From: Taxawa tesnikishii (nom. ined.)
Taxonomy: Eukaryota; Ascomycota; Dothideomycetes; Dothideales
Direction: 5' to 3'
Length of the DNA stretch: 64,000 bases
Assembly: GCA_030247885.1 (NCBI GenBank)
Contig: JAPDRO010000022.1
Location: 434,001 to 498,000, forward strand
The position numbers were made by a program, and so were the translations under genes. Below are positions 32,570-45,062 of this stretch, piece by piece; position 1 is the stretch's first letter; each line of letters begins with the position of its first letter. The notes under the pieces are model-generated. The model saw only the letters and a program-made list of their open reading frames with translations. It was not told the origin of the DNA and ran no database searches.

Positions 32570-34315
32570 ATGGCGCACATGGCAGCAGACCCGAGTAAAG
32601 CCTTCGACAACGTAGTCGAGGAAGATGCGGCGCTTGAGAAGCTGGGATACCAGCAAGGTATGGGCTTTGCACCAGCCCCGTACAATGAAAGACTCACACC
32701 TTTCCAGAGCTCAAGCGTAGCTTCGGTCTCGTTGGCATGATCGGGTTCAGTTTCAGCATTGTCACCTGCTGGAGCGCTCTCTCTGGCGTTCTCATCATTG
32801 GCGTCGAGTCCGGAGGCCCCCGGTCATGGTATGGAGCTGGATCGGCGTGTGTGCTATGAGCTTGGCGGTCGCATATAGTATGGCGGAGATGTGCTCGGCG
32901 TATCCCGTTGCTGGCGGGCAGTACAGCTGGTGTGCTATCCTGGCGCCGCAGAAGTGGGCGAGGGGTTCAGCTATGTTTGTGGGTGGTTTATGTTAACCGG
33001 TAAGGAAGACAAGGTATTGGGATAGGGTGAACGAAGCTCACAGACGCAGGCATCATTGCAATGGGTGCAGTGAACAATTTTATCACTGCAAACTTCATAC
33101 TTGGCGTCGCAAACCTGAACAACCCAGACTATGTCATTGAAAGATGGCATACAGTGCTTGTGGCCTACCTCATCGCATCCATGGCGCTCTTCTTCAATGT
33201 CTTCCTGCCCCACCTTCTGGATAGAGTCTCGCGAGGTTTCCTCATCTGGAATGTCTGCTCCTTTGTTATTATCGTCGTAACAATTCTGGCATGCAATGAC
33301 CACAAAAATCTCCAAGCTTCGTCTTCAGCGAGTTTCAGAACTTTACCGGTTTCAACACCTCATACACAGCCATTCTAGGACTGCTGCAGACGGCCTTCGG
33401 GATGTGCTGTTACGATGCTCCGGCGCACATGACCGAGGAGATCAAGAATGCGAGAAAAGAAGCACCCAAGGCTATTGTCCTGGCAGTGTGGATTGGCTCA
33501 GTTACCGGGTTCATCTTCTTGATTGCAACCTGCTTCTGCATCGGTTCGATCGACGCCACCGCAACTTCCTCGACCGGAGTTCCCATCATCCAAATATTCT
33601 ACGATTCGACTGGATCCGTCGCCGGAGCAACTTGCTTGACAGCGCTGCTGATCGTCATTGATATTGGTTGCGCAAACGCTCTGACCGCAGAAGGCGGAAG
33701 AGCCGTCTACGCCTTTGCGAGAGACCGAGGTTTGCCTTTCTCTGACCTCTGGAGCAAGGTCGAGAAGAAGAAGAGCATCCCAGTGTTCGCCATTCTCTTG
33801 ACGGTAGCGGTGCAAATCGCGCTGAACTCCATCTACTTCGGCTCACTCACCGGATTCAACACCGTCATCTCCATTTCGACAGAGGGTTTCTGTAAGCACG
33901 CACTTTGTCCTTCTGGCAGACGTACCACTAACACAACGCAGACGTCTCGTACGCCATGCCACTCCTTGTTCGGGTCCTCGCGCGCTTTACGGGCAAGGAA
34001 ACCAACCTTGACGGGCCATGGAGTCTTGGACGCTGGGGGTTTGCACTGAACCTCATCGGCCTCATCTTCCTCCTCTTCACTTCCATTACCTTCAACTTCC
34101 CGACGCTCGCTCCAGTCGACAGCGAAAACATGAATTATACCAGCGCGGCCATCGGGGTGATCATGGTCATTGCAATCCTGACCTGGTTCACGACCGGAAG
34201 GAGGCAGTTTACAGGTCCGGAGTCAGGCGGTGTTATCATTGAAGGTGCGCCACATCACAGCGAGACCGCGGATGCGGTACCTCTAGACGGTGAGAAAATC
34301 GTGAAGATTGGATGA
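32570..34315 (+). CDS. APC-superfamily amino acid/choline/GABA permease
   Basis: This is a plasma-membrane transporter of the UGA4/HNM1 type. The ATG at 32570 reads a short acidic cytosolic start. Introns at 32658-32707, 33000-33043 and 33892-33941 all have GT-AG ends and restore phase. Family signatures follow in order: RSFGLVGMIGFSFSIVT (first membrane helix), GGPPVMVWSW, EMCSAYPVAGGQYSWC, CCYDAPAHMTEEIKNAR (cytosolic loop typical of this family), GRAVYAFARDRGLPF and the final helices to GGVIIEGAPHH. Three one-base steps occur at 32817-32821 (C run), 32966 (TT) and about 33314 (AA). Each is repaired in meaning by one extra base and matches the family sequence. Substrate not decidable; about 525 residues and twelve helices expected. 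Confidence 0.85.
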
Positions 34316-35185
34316 TTGATCACTCGAGACTGAGTTCCTTGTTTGGGTATTCGAGCGCGTTGTTTATATTAGGATCTACAGATTAGCATATGGTCAGATT
34401 TTAGTACGACCCTGTCATTCTGGGCGCATCGGAGGCCTCCTTGCTCGGCACTTATATTCTTTGAGCAACAACATCGTCGAATTCTGCAGAAAGCTGTTGC
34501 TAGGCGGAAGTGTTGGTAGCAGCCCCTTTCCATCTGTTTGGACCATCTGCTGTATACACAATCGTATGCAGATATATACAGTAGGTCCTGTCGGGATGGT
34601 CCGCCCACGAGTCGGACCGGCAGGACCCACTGCGGCTTGGCAGGGACCATACGCGCTCCGCCCGCCTGCAACGGTTCTCCGACTTCCTCTTCCGTTCAGC
34701 TGAGCCCTCACGAATCACACGAGACATCCTCAACATGTATATAACGCATTTTTTTGGCTGAAGGCGTTGCCGCCGCCGCCGCCTCCGCCTAGGAGTCTCC
34801 GTGACACAAACTCGGCAATCGATTCGCAACGTGGGATCTTGGCGGCGGATTTTGGCCCCATCTCATTTATCTTGGCAAACCGAGTTCTGGGACGAAGTTG
34901 TCGAATCAGAAAACGGGAATGTTCGGAGGGTCTTTGCCCAGACGAGAAGTTCTCGGTGCTCATCTCTATAAACAGCGTCTAGAGCAATCTATAACCCTGT
35001 GCTGCTAATCAGCCAAGTGAACGCGCGGATGTAACACATAGCGAGAGCGTAGATTCAGAAGGTTTGTTGAACCTGAATATCTACCTCTACTCTCTTCCGC
35101 GCGCCGTCGGTCAGGTGGGTATGCTGGTTTTCAGTTTCGCTGCATATACCTTCTTTTGTCTTCTCCCTCGACTTTTGTGAGAGGT
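34316..35185. other. intergenic with short CCG repeat
   Basis: About 870 bases precede the large surface-protein gene. A short CCG/CCT run lies at about 34768-34790. No coding signal is convincing. 34560-34640 shows an imperfect inverted arrangement of GTCGGACC- and GGTCCG-like words. Confidence 0.35.
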
Positions 35186-38100
35186 ATGGATCGAATGAGG
35201 TGGACGGCGCTGCTGCTTGGGGTCTACTGTGTCGCTGTCGAAGGTATGTAAAGAACGTGCCCGCCAAACATGGCCGTCCGTGTCAGTCCAAACGGCTTGC
35301 TCACTACTGTACGCCACCGGACAGGGTCTGGAAACTACAGTTACACACCTTCTGGGAACCTCTCAGTTACCGTTGCGGGACCGTCGAATCCGTATCCGTC
35401 TACATCCTCATCTGCTATATCTACGTCGGCCGCAAGCAGCAGTAGCAGCATTTCGAGTAGCAGAGGGCTTGGGAGCTATATCGTGCAAGGCCTCGGAGGT
35501 GCGTGTTAAGTCGTGTCTTTGCGCAATCACTTCCTAATTGCGCCTAGGTTACTCTTCGCAAAGTGCTTTCTCTAGCGGTTCTAGCACGGTCGGCGCATCA
35601 TGTATGAACTCACATTCATTTGTCAAATTTACCAAGTCCCTGATGCTAATCTAAACAGATTCTGGTACTCAGCCAAGCTTCCATTCTTACGGAGAAAGCG
35701 CAAGTCCAACCGCTCAACTAAGCAGCTCCAGTCACGTTCCGGTGCCTTTGTCGTCTAGTAGCAATGCAACCAACGCAGGTATTCCAGCGAGCATTCGCTC
35801 AACGCTGTTGTCCACGAGCAGCACGGTCATCGTAATTCAGGCCTTGAATACGTCAACTTACATCCCCACGGGTACACCATCTCAGGGTCAGAGCGGAAGT
35901 CGAACGACGCAGCACAACTTAACCATCACATCCCCTCCTGCTACAGCAAACCGGACGACTGCTCTCACGGGTGAGTTGTACACTTACGGGAACACCACAT
36001 TCGCCACATTATGTTCTGTCGGCGACTTGGAGTGTAATTCTGTCTGCTTTTCAGCGGTGTCCTCCTGTTCTAGAGATTGGGAAGCCTACATGACAGCTTT
36101 CACCCTGGGTAGCACTATTATGACTACAACCGTGGAGCAGCAGCCCATCATATCTTATGGGACGACCTCCTTGTCCATATCCACTTATGAAACGACACGC
36201 ACTGGAACAAGTTACGAGGACGTCACCGTTGTCACCTCCGGAGATACAACTTACACTTCGATGATATACACTACACTGTCAACCTCGACGATAACCACTA
36301 CAGACACGATGACCACAACGTACATCTTTGTAGGCGGAGAAGCTACAACAATAACCCCTTACGGTACTTGGACCGTTACGAAGCCTATACTGGCGAACGG
36401 TACAGTCACACCGTCGTGCAGGTTGAACGACACGGATGTATGCACTCTACGGCGGAATTGTGGGCCATGCACGATCCATGGAGGCAGCGTCCAGTTGATG
36501 TATTGGCCTGTCGCTAACGCTACAAACACAAGGTGAGTCACTCTTAAGGTCGCATGTGTTGATACTGATATTTCCGAACCAGAGGTTTTGCCAACAGCAC
36601 CACTCTAGGCCCAAAGCTTCCAGTGACAACCGTTTTTCAGGGGCAGACACTCACGTCGCCATCCGTTTGGATTTCGTGGGATACATTGTGGGCGGTCAAC
36701 GATTGTTCAAGCGCAGTAGGAAAGAACCACACTGGCCATCTGCTCGCAATCGATCCGGAATCTGTCTCCAGTATAGTCGGCTCTGCTGGACCATTGCTAA
36801 CCTCACGCGGAGCGTTGACATCGAAGTGGTACTGGGAGTCAAGATCCTTCAATTTCGCAGATTTGAACGGCCAGCCGCCATTATCAGCGTATCTCAACCA
36901 GCCAAGATGCTATGACTCGATGTGTTCGCAAATAAACCTTGACGACTATTCCCCATGGCTTGCAGTACCGCCCCAGGTCAGAGCACAAGATCCTGCCTGG
37001 GCCTCTTGCGACGTTTTATGGAGCGGAGTTTTTGATCCGCCTACCGCATTGCAACCCGCAACTGCTGTCGCCGCAACTACCCCTCAAGACCCATAAATAC
37101 TACTTCGACCGATGCTTCTCCGATTTCAACTCATCCTGCGGGTATTGCACCTGCCACATCTACGAATACTGCCAAGCCTGTGGCATCGACTGAGGTTGCA
37201 AAGCAACAATCTTCAGTCAGCGCCGTCGAGGCAACGTTTCCCTCTCGTCCGGGCCACGACTTCGGGGAAGTACTTTTACCCCTAATCCGACTCCGTCTGA
37301 GGACCCTTCGACCTCAGACCTAGCGGCCACGCACTCTCGCGAGAGCGCACACCGAGGACACTGATTCAACCTTCGTGGTGCCAACGCCCAATGGTGGTCA
37401 AGCCACGACGGCTGTACCGGCTCAATCCGCGATTTCTCAGCAGAGCGACACCTCATGGGAAGCGCCACAGCCAACGATCACTATTCCCGATTTTGCGTAC
37501 ACAGGAGCCGTCGGTTCATCCTTTGTGGAAACAACGCAGGGCGAGTCAACTGTGATTAAAACTAACGCGGGAGGGTCCCCGGGATCTGCTGGCTCGGTGC
37601 GATCGCCAACTCGGATACTACCAGCGGCGAGCGATGCCATGCCCACCAATGCGCTTGATGTGCTGAGTGATGCGGCGGCGACCGCTGTACTGGCCGCACC
37701 CCAAACTACCGAGGAAGTGGTCTCGACTGATGCAGTGGGAGTTTCTCACACGATAACGATTGTGCCAAGTGAGATCGTATATACCTTCGACAGGGCTACT
37801 TACACAGTTCCCGTACCGGCTGTAGCTACCTTGAGACCCGCAACTGTTGCCTTTACCGCGGGAAGCGAGACGTACACCGCGGTTCGCTCAACCGATTCTG
37901 CCTTTGTAGTTCAAGGAACCGGCACTGCCTTCACGGTGTCCGTGGGATCTGTCACCGGCGTTGACGGGTATGCACTCAGTATAGGAGCATCAAACGTCGC
38001 TCTCGGGAGTCAAACTCTTGGATTTGTCCCCACGCCAACACAAGACGAGGCTATCTTTACCGCTGCGGGCACAACTTACACAGCGGTGCAATTGTCTGAT

Positions 38101-39156
38101 GGTGCAATTGTTGTTCACAACAGCGAATCCACCTTTATCGTATCGCCTGGATCTTCGGCGTCGATCGGTGGGCAAGTCCTCAGGGTAGACTCGTCAGGAG
38201 CTGCTTTCGGACCAGTATCGCTTCTGTCCACGCTACAACAAGTCCAAGCCACTGCTACCCAGGCAATTTTCCAGGTTAACGGAGCAAAACATACGGCATA
38301 CGAAGTTTCTGGTACCACTGTGGCCGTTATTCAAGGGCAAACTGTCAGTGCAGGCGGATCAGCAGTGACAGTAAACGGTCAGACGGTCACCATGGGGTCC
38401 AGCGGCATTGTTGTCGCGAATCCGACAGAGACCACAACGGTTTCGTTCGTAACCACGACCTTCTCCCCCATCATTCAGACTATCGCCACCGTGGCCCTAG
38501 GCTCAAAGACGATAACTGCAATCCAGCAAGCCGTCTCCAGCGGTATCGTTGTCCTTGAGGGCAGCAGCACTCTGACACTGGGCGGACCCGCAATCACAAG
38601 CAGTGAATCCGTGATCTCGTTAGGATCATCTGGCTTGGTTGTCGCCGGGTCCAGCACAACCGAGGCTGCGTCTTTCTTTACCACAGCCATCGCGTCCTTG
38701 ACTGAGGTGCAGGCTATCATCACTGTTGGCGCCGAGGAGATCACAGCATACCAAATGGCCGGCTCGAGCGGCATCGTGGCTTTCGCAGGCTCATCGCTAC
38801 TCATCGGCGGCCCGGCCATCACGGTAGACAATACGGTTATCAGCGCTGCAGCCGACGGGGTTGTTGTCGGTAGTACTACAGTGCCCTACGCTACGGTCAC
38901 TCTGCCAGCTGCTGTGACCGAGGCGAGCGGCCTTGTGGCTTCCAGGTTGGGACCATGGAGCGCATCGAAGATTACGAACATCTCGACCTCGGGCTCTGCT
39001 GTTCGGTCTTTCGCAGATGCGCCAACACTTGCTTCAGGTAGCGGTGCACATGAAGGCCAGAGCATAACGTCCGGGTCTGCTTCGGAAGCGAAATGTTTGA
39101 CAGCTGCTACGGTGGCGTTGTGCTTGTTTGTTAGCATTTTTGTGAGGTTTAGATGA
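35186..39156 (+). CDS. large Ser/Thr-rich repeat surface protein, likely GPI-anchored
   Basis: The start ATG 35186 encodes a signal peptide (RWTALLLGVYCVAVE). Four introns fit well: 35244-35286, 35499-35547, 35602-35658 and 36533-36582. The first third is Ser/Thr-rich and likely heavily glycosylated, with a Cys-bearing globular stretch near 36400-37000 (CTLRRNCGPCTIHGG, then WAVNDCSSAVG). From about 37780 the protein has five related units of about 70-77 residues, each beginning near a TYTAV/TITAI/EITAY word (37861, 38061, 38281, 38491, 38726). The end is a short hydrophobic tail (TAATVALCLFVSIF), as in GPI-anchor signals. One-base steps near 35332, 37096, 37265 and 37355 divide the frame, while both long blocks are clearly coding. 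Function unknown; probably cell-wall adhesion or structure. Confidence 0.65.
37780..38890 (+). repeat. five diverged protein-level tandem repeats
   Basis: Each unit reads approximately T(Y/I)TA-x-SG-x-VV-x-GS-x-(G)GPA-(V/I)T-x-SG-x-VV. Unit starts lie near 37861, 38061, 38281, 38491 and 38726, so the period is about 200-235 bases. DNA identity between units is low, so this is an old duplication kept at the protein level. Confidence 0.6.
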
Positions 39157-39594
39157 TTTGTACACAGGACAACTCAGATGAGCATGAACTAATGATACGG
39201 CATGGCATTCAACAGCGCGTATGATCTCGCTCTCAATGAGGAAAAGACCGCAGCGTGGCGTTAGAATCCTCCTGTTTTCTCCGTACGCTTGAAACATCCT
39301 CTTTGCAACAACCACTAGAGGCCACTTTGTTACCAGACTCTGACACGTCCTTGAAACCACCTGACGTGGTCAACTTCGTACTTCGATCGGGGCTTTTGAC
39401 CTTTCCTACAGCCAGCGACTTGAACCCTACAAGCTGTGCATCTCAGCAGTGTCATCTGCACCACAGCTCTCGATGAAGGCTTCATCTTTGAGATCCAGGG
39501 GCATGCCGGTAGATTGGAGGACTTCTTTACAACTCCATGGAGGTGTATTGCGTCAAAGGCTCATTATTGTTATGACAATTTGTATTGTATGGTA
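39157..39594. other. intergenic
   Basis: About 440 bases lie between the surface-protein gene and the tRNA. No gene is supported. Confidence 0.4.
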
Positions 39595-39675
39595 GCCCGT
39601 TTAGCTCAGTGGTAGAGCGTTGCACTTGTATCTCACGCAATGCAAAGGTCGTTGGTTCAATCCCGGCAGTGGGCA
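39595..39675 (+). tRNA. tRNA-Thr (anticodon TGT) with 9-nt intron
   Basis: The acceptor arms GCCCGTT and AGTGGGC pair (with G-T wobbles). The D-arm is GCTC-AGTGGTA-GAGC. The anticodon stem is TTGCA/TGCAA and the T-arm is GTTGG-TTCAATC-CCGGC. The anticodon loop is 16 nt long. Removing nine bases after the purine 3' of the anticodon leaves CTTGTAA with anticodon TGT, reading ACA threonine codons. An oligo-T Pol III terminator (TCTCTTTT) follows directly. Confidence 0.93.
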
Positions 39676-40918
39676 TTCTCTTTTGAGATTGATCTGCATC
39701 CTGGTCCATGGTTACTCATCACGCCGGTCACATTTCTGAGCGTGGCCACCTGGGACGCGTAGCTGTCGAGCACGGGCGATGGAAGGACGAAAACGTGGAC
39801 GTGTTGGTGCCTTGAGCAAACATATGCTGGCGGCGAGACCGACACATATTTCTATCCGTTCGGAAAGCAGAGTAGATGTCTTCTCCGAGAACGTATTTTG
39901 ATTGAGAGATGCATTCAGTCACCGTGACTGATCGTAGAATAGACCCAACCTGCATTGTGTGGTGGGAAGGGTAGCTGTTGTAGTAAACATGTGGTTACGA
40001 ACAACACCATCTGTGCTGTTGATACTAATGTCGTCCAACCTTGCTCTTTTGCACTGCGCTCGTGAAGTGAATACATCTTTTCTCCAGAGACCAGCATAGA
40101 GCCGACGCTATCGCTGGGCAGTGTGCACTGTAAGCAGACAGCCTCTCGCTGCTGCGAAGATCAGTCTTGCGGATGTTGAATTGATAGAGTTGGAAGATAG
40201 TTGATTGCTTGTAGACTATGGGGATAGACCTGATCTATATGTACTGAGTTCCTAGCCTCCTTGACTCTTCTAGACCTGCTAGCCTTCTATTTCTAGTAGC
40301 GGATTGCCTTTAATGCGTATAATGCGGTCTCTAGTGTTCGATTGCACCGGTGGAAGACTGAAATCGTATATCACTGTACTAAGGTCGGTGAGAGCTGGTG
40401 TGATACAGGATATATGCCGTGACGGTTGTGACACTGGATGCCACAGTTCTTCGGCAATTGAGTCTGCAGCTCGCATCCGATCAGGTATGCGGGAGAATCA
40501 GAGATTCGTACGTACTAGTTCAATACCACCCGTGTTGGCGTATAACTATGTACACATTGTTGCTCTATCGTGATCTTCACAGCTGTTGTTGGAATACAGA
40601 CCTGTGTATGTTCTCTAGTAGTTCATGCAGGGAATATCTGCTTCGCTCAGTTATGTATGATCGAAGCATCTCCTTCGGGTTCTCGCGAATCGTTGTATAC
40701 ATTGTAGTGATCGTTACTAACCTAAGGCTTGGTGCAGTCGGTCGTCTTGTGTCGGGTCATATACTTCCGTAAGGAACTCGTTGCATGTTCACGTGACTCT
40801 ATGTTGGCAAAGCAACACGAGGTGAAGCTTGCGCCTACGGAGGGCTTGGCGACGGATTCTCATCCCTTAACGTATGTGAGCCCTTTGAAGGCTGTTTTCA
40901 ACTTGCGTAGACGGCCAA
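39676..40918. other. 1.2 kb without a supported gene
   Basis: Short frames only. The region after the tRNA contains the Pol III terminator, then nothing I can assign. Confidence 0.4.
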
Positions 40919-41549
40919 TCAACTATTGGAACTTTGAGAGTCAATCCCGCGAATTCTTGTCGGCCGTTTGTTTGCTCTGGACCAGATGCGGACGTAGGCG
41001 TCTGCATTCTCCCATCTCTTTCCCAAAGAACATCTTTGAAGCGCTCTGGCTGCAGCGCTCATAACGTTGTCGGAGATTCCGCCTCTGTTGCCTTGCATTA
41101 GCACGTTGTCCAACATCCACTGTAACAGGTAGTCTGCGGTATGTGGTTGTTCCGTCTCTCCCATACGTTTGCGCTTGTCTGCGGTCGAGGCCGGTCCCTG
41201 TCGAGCATCCCTTCCAGCTCTTTCATGTGAGTGTTCAGTTGAGGCATCTGCTCAAGGTTGGTGGGCAGCGTCAGCCTCCAAATTCGATCGAGCCGGGCTC
41301 CCAAACCTGTCACCCGGCCTTGCACATTCGAGATCTTGACATTGAGCTCGGGCACTTATCTGGCACGGTCGTGCTGCTGCTGGACTTGAAACTGCTATTC
41401 AAGGACCCATAACGGTGCATCGCTTCTCCAGTTCGGCGATCCACCCGTCTTGTTCTCGAATTCCTCCCTCCAGATGTCGAGTAATGGGCTAACAGCTTTC
41501 TGTTAACCTCGGTGAGTTTTGCGGCTTCGCTCATGAGTTCAGTGTCCAT
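40919..41549 (-). CDS. hypothetical helical protein
   Basis: The ATG at 41549 reads a helical start (MDTELMSEAAKLTEVNRKLL), an Arg/Ser-rich stretch, then a Leu-rich helical region (LNVKISNVQGRVTGLGARL, then TNLEQMPQLNTHMKELEGML). It ends in another helical part (YLLQWMLDNVLMQ to WENADAYVRIWSRANKR) with its stop at 40919. The frame steps by one base near 41355 and again near 41185. In both places adding one G to a G gives a smooth reading, matching the error pattern seen elsewhere. No family is recognised. Possible coiled-coil protein of about 210 residues. Confidence 0.45.
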
Positions 41550-43599
41550 TTGATAAGATACGTCAAGTCGTCGTGTGATAGCCCATCTCTCTGCCTCAGA
41601 TGTTCGAATCTGTGCGCCGACAGACTTATGTCATACCAGACCGGAGAGGTAGGTCACCTGCCTGTGGAGTGTCATTCGAGCGCTAGAAGGGATTGCTGCC
41701 ACAACCTCCGTGATTAGTCTCATCTAGGGAAGGAATGATGCTGGAGAGAGCTCCTGGCGAAGAGATTCAACACTTTGGGAGGGTGACCTTCACCCTCCCT
41801 CAGAAAGACGTACATTAGGCAGGGCTTGGTGTTTCGCTTTTGACTCTTTCACGAGCTCATGCAGTATTACTGTATCACAGTTTTCTGTGCGTGTATGTTG
41901 AACAGATAATGGCACGGAAGGATTTAGTCTATGAAACGGTAGTGAGCTTTTTCGTCTTCTGAGTAGTTCGTTACCGTTTTCGGCAAAGGTACAGAAATTG
42001 CTGGAGTTCCTGCCTTGAGAAGTTTCGAGATGTGACCAAATCCTCTTCCTCGCCTACACTCAAGAGTGTCTTGTCTGCTTCTTTCGAACTGCGTTGTCTA
42101 CTTAGGTCACTGGTCCCTGCTGCTCGAACTCTTCACCTTCGTGCGCAAACGTCTCCCAATTGCAAACGCCCAGAAATGGCGCGGTCGGCCAAGATACATG
42201 CGAGCCTAGATATATCTCCTCCACCCGACCAAATCGTCATTCAGCCAGTATGCAGGATCGAACATGACCGAGATCAAGCGACGATAAGAACTGCCAATAG
42301 AGTTATACCAAAGCAATTTTTGCGATGGTCTTCCCGGCGCCGATCTTGAGATGTGGACTCGTCATGTCTACCAATGGGATATCAATTGTGCTTTCCAGCC
42401 ACAATTGATTTCCCAACATCGAACACATACCTTCGTCTCCGGAGCCTCAGAGAAAGATTTCACCTTCTGCGAAATTCCCACTATGCCAGGTTGATTGGTT
42501 GAGTCGCCTTGGGAGCCAGAGTGGCCGATAGCGTGTGATCCGCCAACACTGTCCATATTTCTAACGGCCGGTTGATGTAATCATCCGTGATACAGTACTT
42601 AGTCTCTGCTACAAACTGGCGTGTGCCCGAAGAGGGGCATCACCCACTGGTGCGTCACCCGTAGGTGGAGCGAAGGCGGTTAGAGGTAATAGGCGACCTT
42701 AGCTGCTACCACGGTGGTCGCCTCACACATCAATGGTTATGCAAGCAATCGGAGGCGCATGGAGCATGTTTGAGGAGTCAATCAACAGTTCAGCAATGGG
42801 GTCTGTACGCTGCATGAAGGGCAAGAGGGTAGTCGTTCGAGGGACTCGAAACCGAAAGGCAAGTTGAGTCATGGAAAACTATGACGAATGGCGGCCGGGT
42901 TTGTTCTATTGTTGCTCTAAAGATGGGAAGCGGGAGAGATATGGGAGTGGATCTGCTAACAAGTTGTGCAATTGGGGTGAGGTACATGGAGAAGGAGAAA
43001 GCAATCGGAGAAACCTGGTCCGACTAGATTATCTGGCCAGTTGAGATCTATGACAGAAATCATTGCCCTACTCTACCCGTCCGTGTCTATGACGATCAAC
43101 CATAGTGGTATTAGCATTCGGGCGCTTCTCGCGGGATCCATGCGCTGTTCTGTCTTCATCCTATCCGTGGCTGCGAAGAATCAGGCTGTATGCTTCCAGC
43201 GTGGCTCCGCCGAGACAGTTGAGTCTGCGGACTGGCGCACGGCATCCTCACATTCACTACACCTTTTGATGCGATGATACCGCAGTGCTATGCTCTATGT
43301 CGACCCAAGTTCCTATCCTGACAGACCGATCATGTAGCCCATCGATCCCCCGTTTTCATTTGAGCCCTCAATGCCCGCTACAACGGTAGACGTGGGCCAG
43401 AGATCTCCCTTTAGAAATGAGGACCAGCGTAGCACATCTTGACCTTCGCGTGGTTCTCGCCGTGTGCATCGCCCCTTCGGTCTCCGAATGTACGCACGGA
43501 CAAGGCAACCAAGGACTCGACAACATCGCATGGACAGGAATTGCTCAAGCGATATACTCTGCGAAAACCGACTTCGGAACGCGTCCGTGTGCCCTGGAT
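41550..43599. other. 2 kb without a supported gene
   Basis: Frames at 42032-42349 and 43041-43277 are short, without domains. No repeats or transposon ends were recognised. Confidence 0.35.
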
Positions 43600-44505
43600 A
43601 TCCGGGTCCTAGCTGGTGCAGTATCCCAATTGAATATCACTGCAAAGGGCATGCTCTGCGTGGTGATGCCCTGCCTCGGTGCACACCGGTTCAGCGGTCG
43701 TTCTTGGAAGATTCAATCGTTTTGAGGAGCTGAAGAGGCCCTCTTGTTGATTCGAGATGCCGCTCTTGTGGCACATCGGTGGCCGCTTGATGGTTCAAGA
43801 CCGATACACAAACTTGCCCCATCAGGACGCCTGTGCCAAGAACGGATCCTCGAATGGGAACAGACCGTCATTGAATTTTGGGTTCATGGAGTGTTCGATG
43901 CCATGAGCGATAACGAACAACGACATGGCATGGCCCTGCGAGCGGACCTCCTGGCTTTTCAGATATTATACGGGGTCAACTGCACGCAACCTTCGACCGC
44001 TTATGACGAAGAGCATTCCCGCGCCATAGTAAACTTGGCCATACATGCGCTGAGCCCATTTCTTAATGAACATTCATTGCCCTCGGTCATTGACAGCGCT
44101 TTTTTGTTTACGGAGCCATTGCGGCTTGTTCTCCACCGATGCCAGTGTCCAGCATTGACAGAGATGGCTCTGTTGTTGTTGAAAGAACATGCGACTTCTC
44201 ACACTCTGCACTACACGGCTTGCTGTGTGAGACAGACGTCAGGCGCTCTGGGTCTTCGTTCGGTTACTGTTAAGCGGCAGACAGATATCAATGCGGTCCA
44301 GATGGAAACGTGAGATTGACGGCACGAAGGGTGTCTGATTCCAGCTTCTATCATCCGCGAGATCCATCTTTCTTGCACCAAAACTTTGAGCGGAACACAG
44401 AGCGGAGTGTCGGCTCGTGAATCCGGCTCCAGGATAAACGTACCTCCCGCATTGGGCAAGATCTTCAAAAGCCTGTCCCACATCGCGCGGGATCTCCACT
44501 TCTAG
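43600..44505 (+). pseudogene. fungal transcription-factor-like C-terminal region, probably degenerate
   Basis: The reading from about 43744 to 44220 (LEWEQTVIEFWVHGVFDAM, then RADLLAFQILYGVN, AFLFTEPLRLVLHRCQCP and ALTEMALLLLKEH) follows the helical pattern of the C-terminal domain often attached to Zn2Cys6 regulators. The order is a W-x-x-x-F helix, a helix reading alleles like HHLxAxILY, a TExxxPL segment and a xCRxPxLRxxAxxLL helix. There is no start codon in frame and no Zn2Cys6 cluster upstream, and the reading is split over frames at both ends. I take it as a remnant or a gene with unresolved exons. Confidence 0.35.
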
Positions 44506-45062
44506 ACATCACCCACACATCGAAAGAACCGCGGTCAACAGGTTGCGAGCAAGAAAAAGACATTCAAGATGCACGTTCCGCCGTCTTCGATGTTTGCCAC
44601 GGTCTCATCGTTCGTTGATTCTTGTTGACGTTCCTGGTCCACCAGACTGTCTACCCCGCTTCCCTGCCGCGCTACTCCACGCAGGAAACATTCCCGATTT
44701 GCCGGATTCGCGGCAGAATAGACGGACCACCTGCCAAGACACCAGGAACGAGTCCGCCAGTGGTCAGTCATGGGCCATCCCTCATGGTTCCCCTCTTGTG
44801 GCTCACTTTCGGTGTTGGGGCGGCATACAGTTGAGAAGACGCGCTGCAAGCCTAAGCCAACTCTGTCATGATCGGATGTGATGGGCCATGCGGCTCAGAA
44901 AAATCTCATTGAGTTGTTCTTCTTCCGGCTAGCGACAAAGATGTACAGATGCAATGTTCGGATGGTACGGCGGGTGAGTGAGCCTGCATGCATATAAAAC
45001 ACTGTCGCGCCGTGGTGCCTTACAATTCTCCTTTGTCGCTCGAAAGGTCAAATCAGCACACC
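44506..45062. promoter_or_regulatory. upstream region of the GH9 gene
   Basis: No gene is supported here. The last 80 bases contain a TATAAA-like word (CATATAAAAC, about 44991-45000), 60-70 bases before the GH9 start codon. This is a plausible core promoter. Confidence 0.4.
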
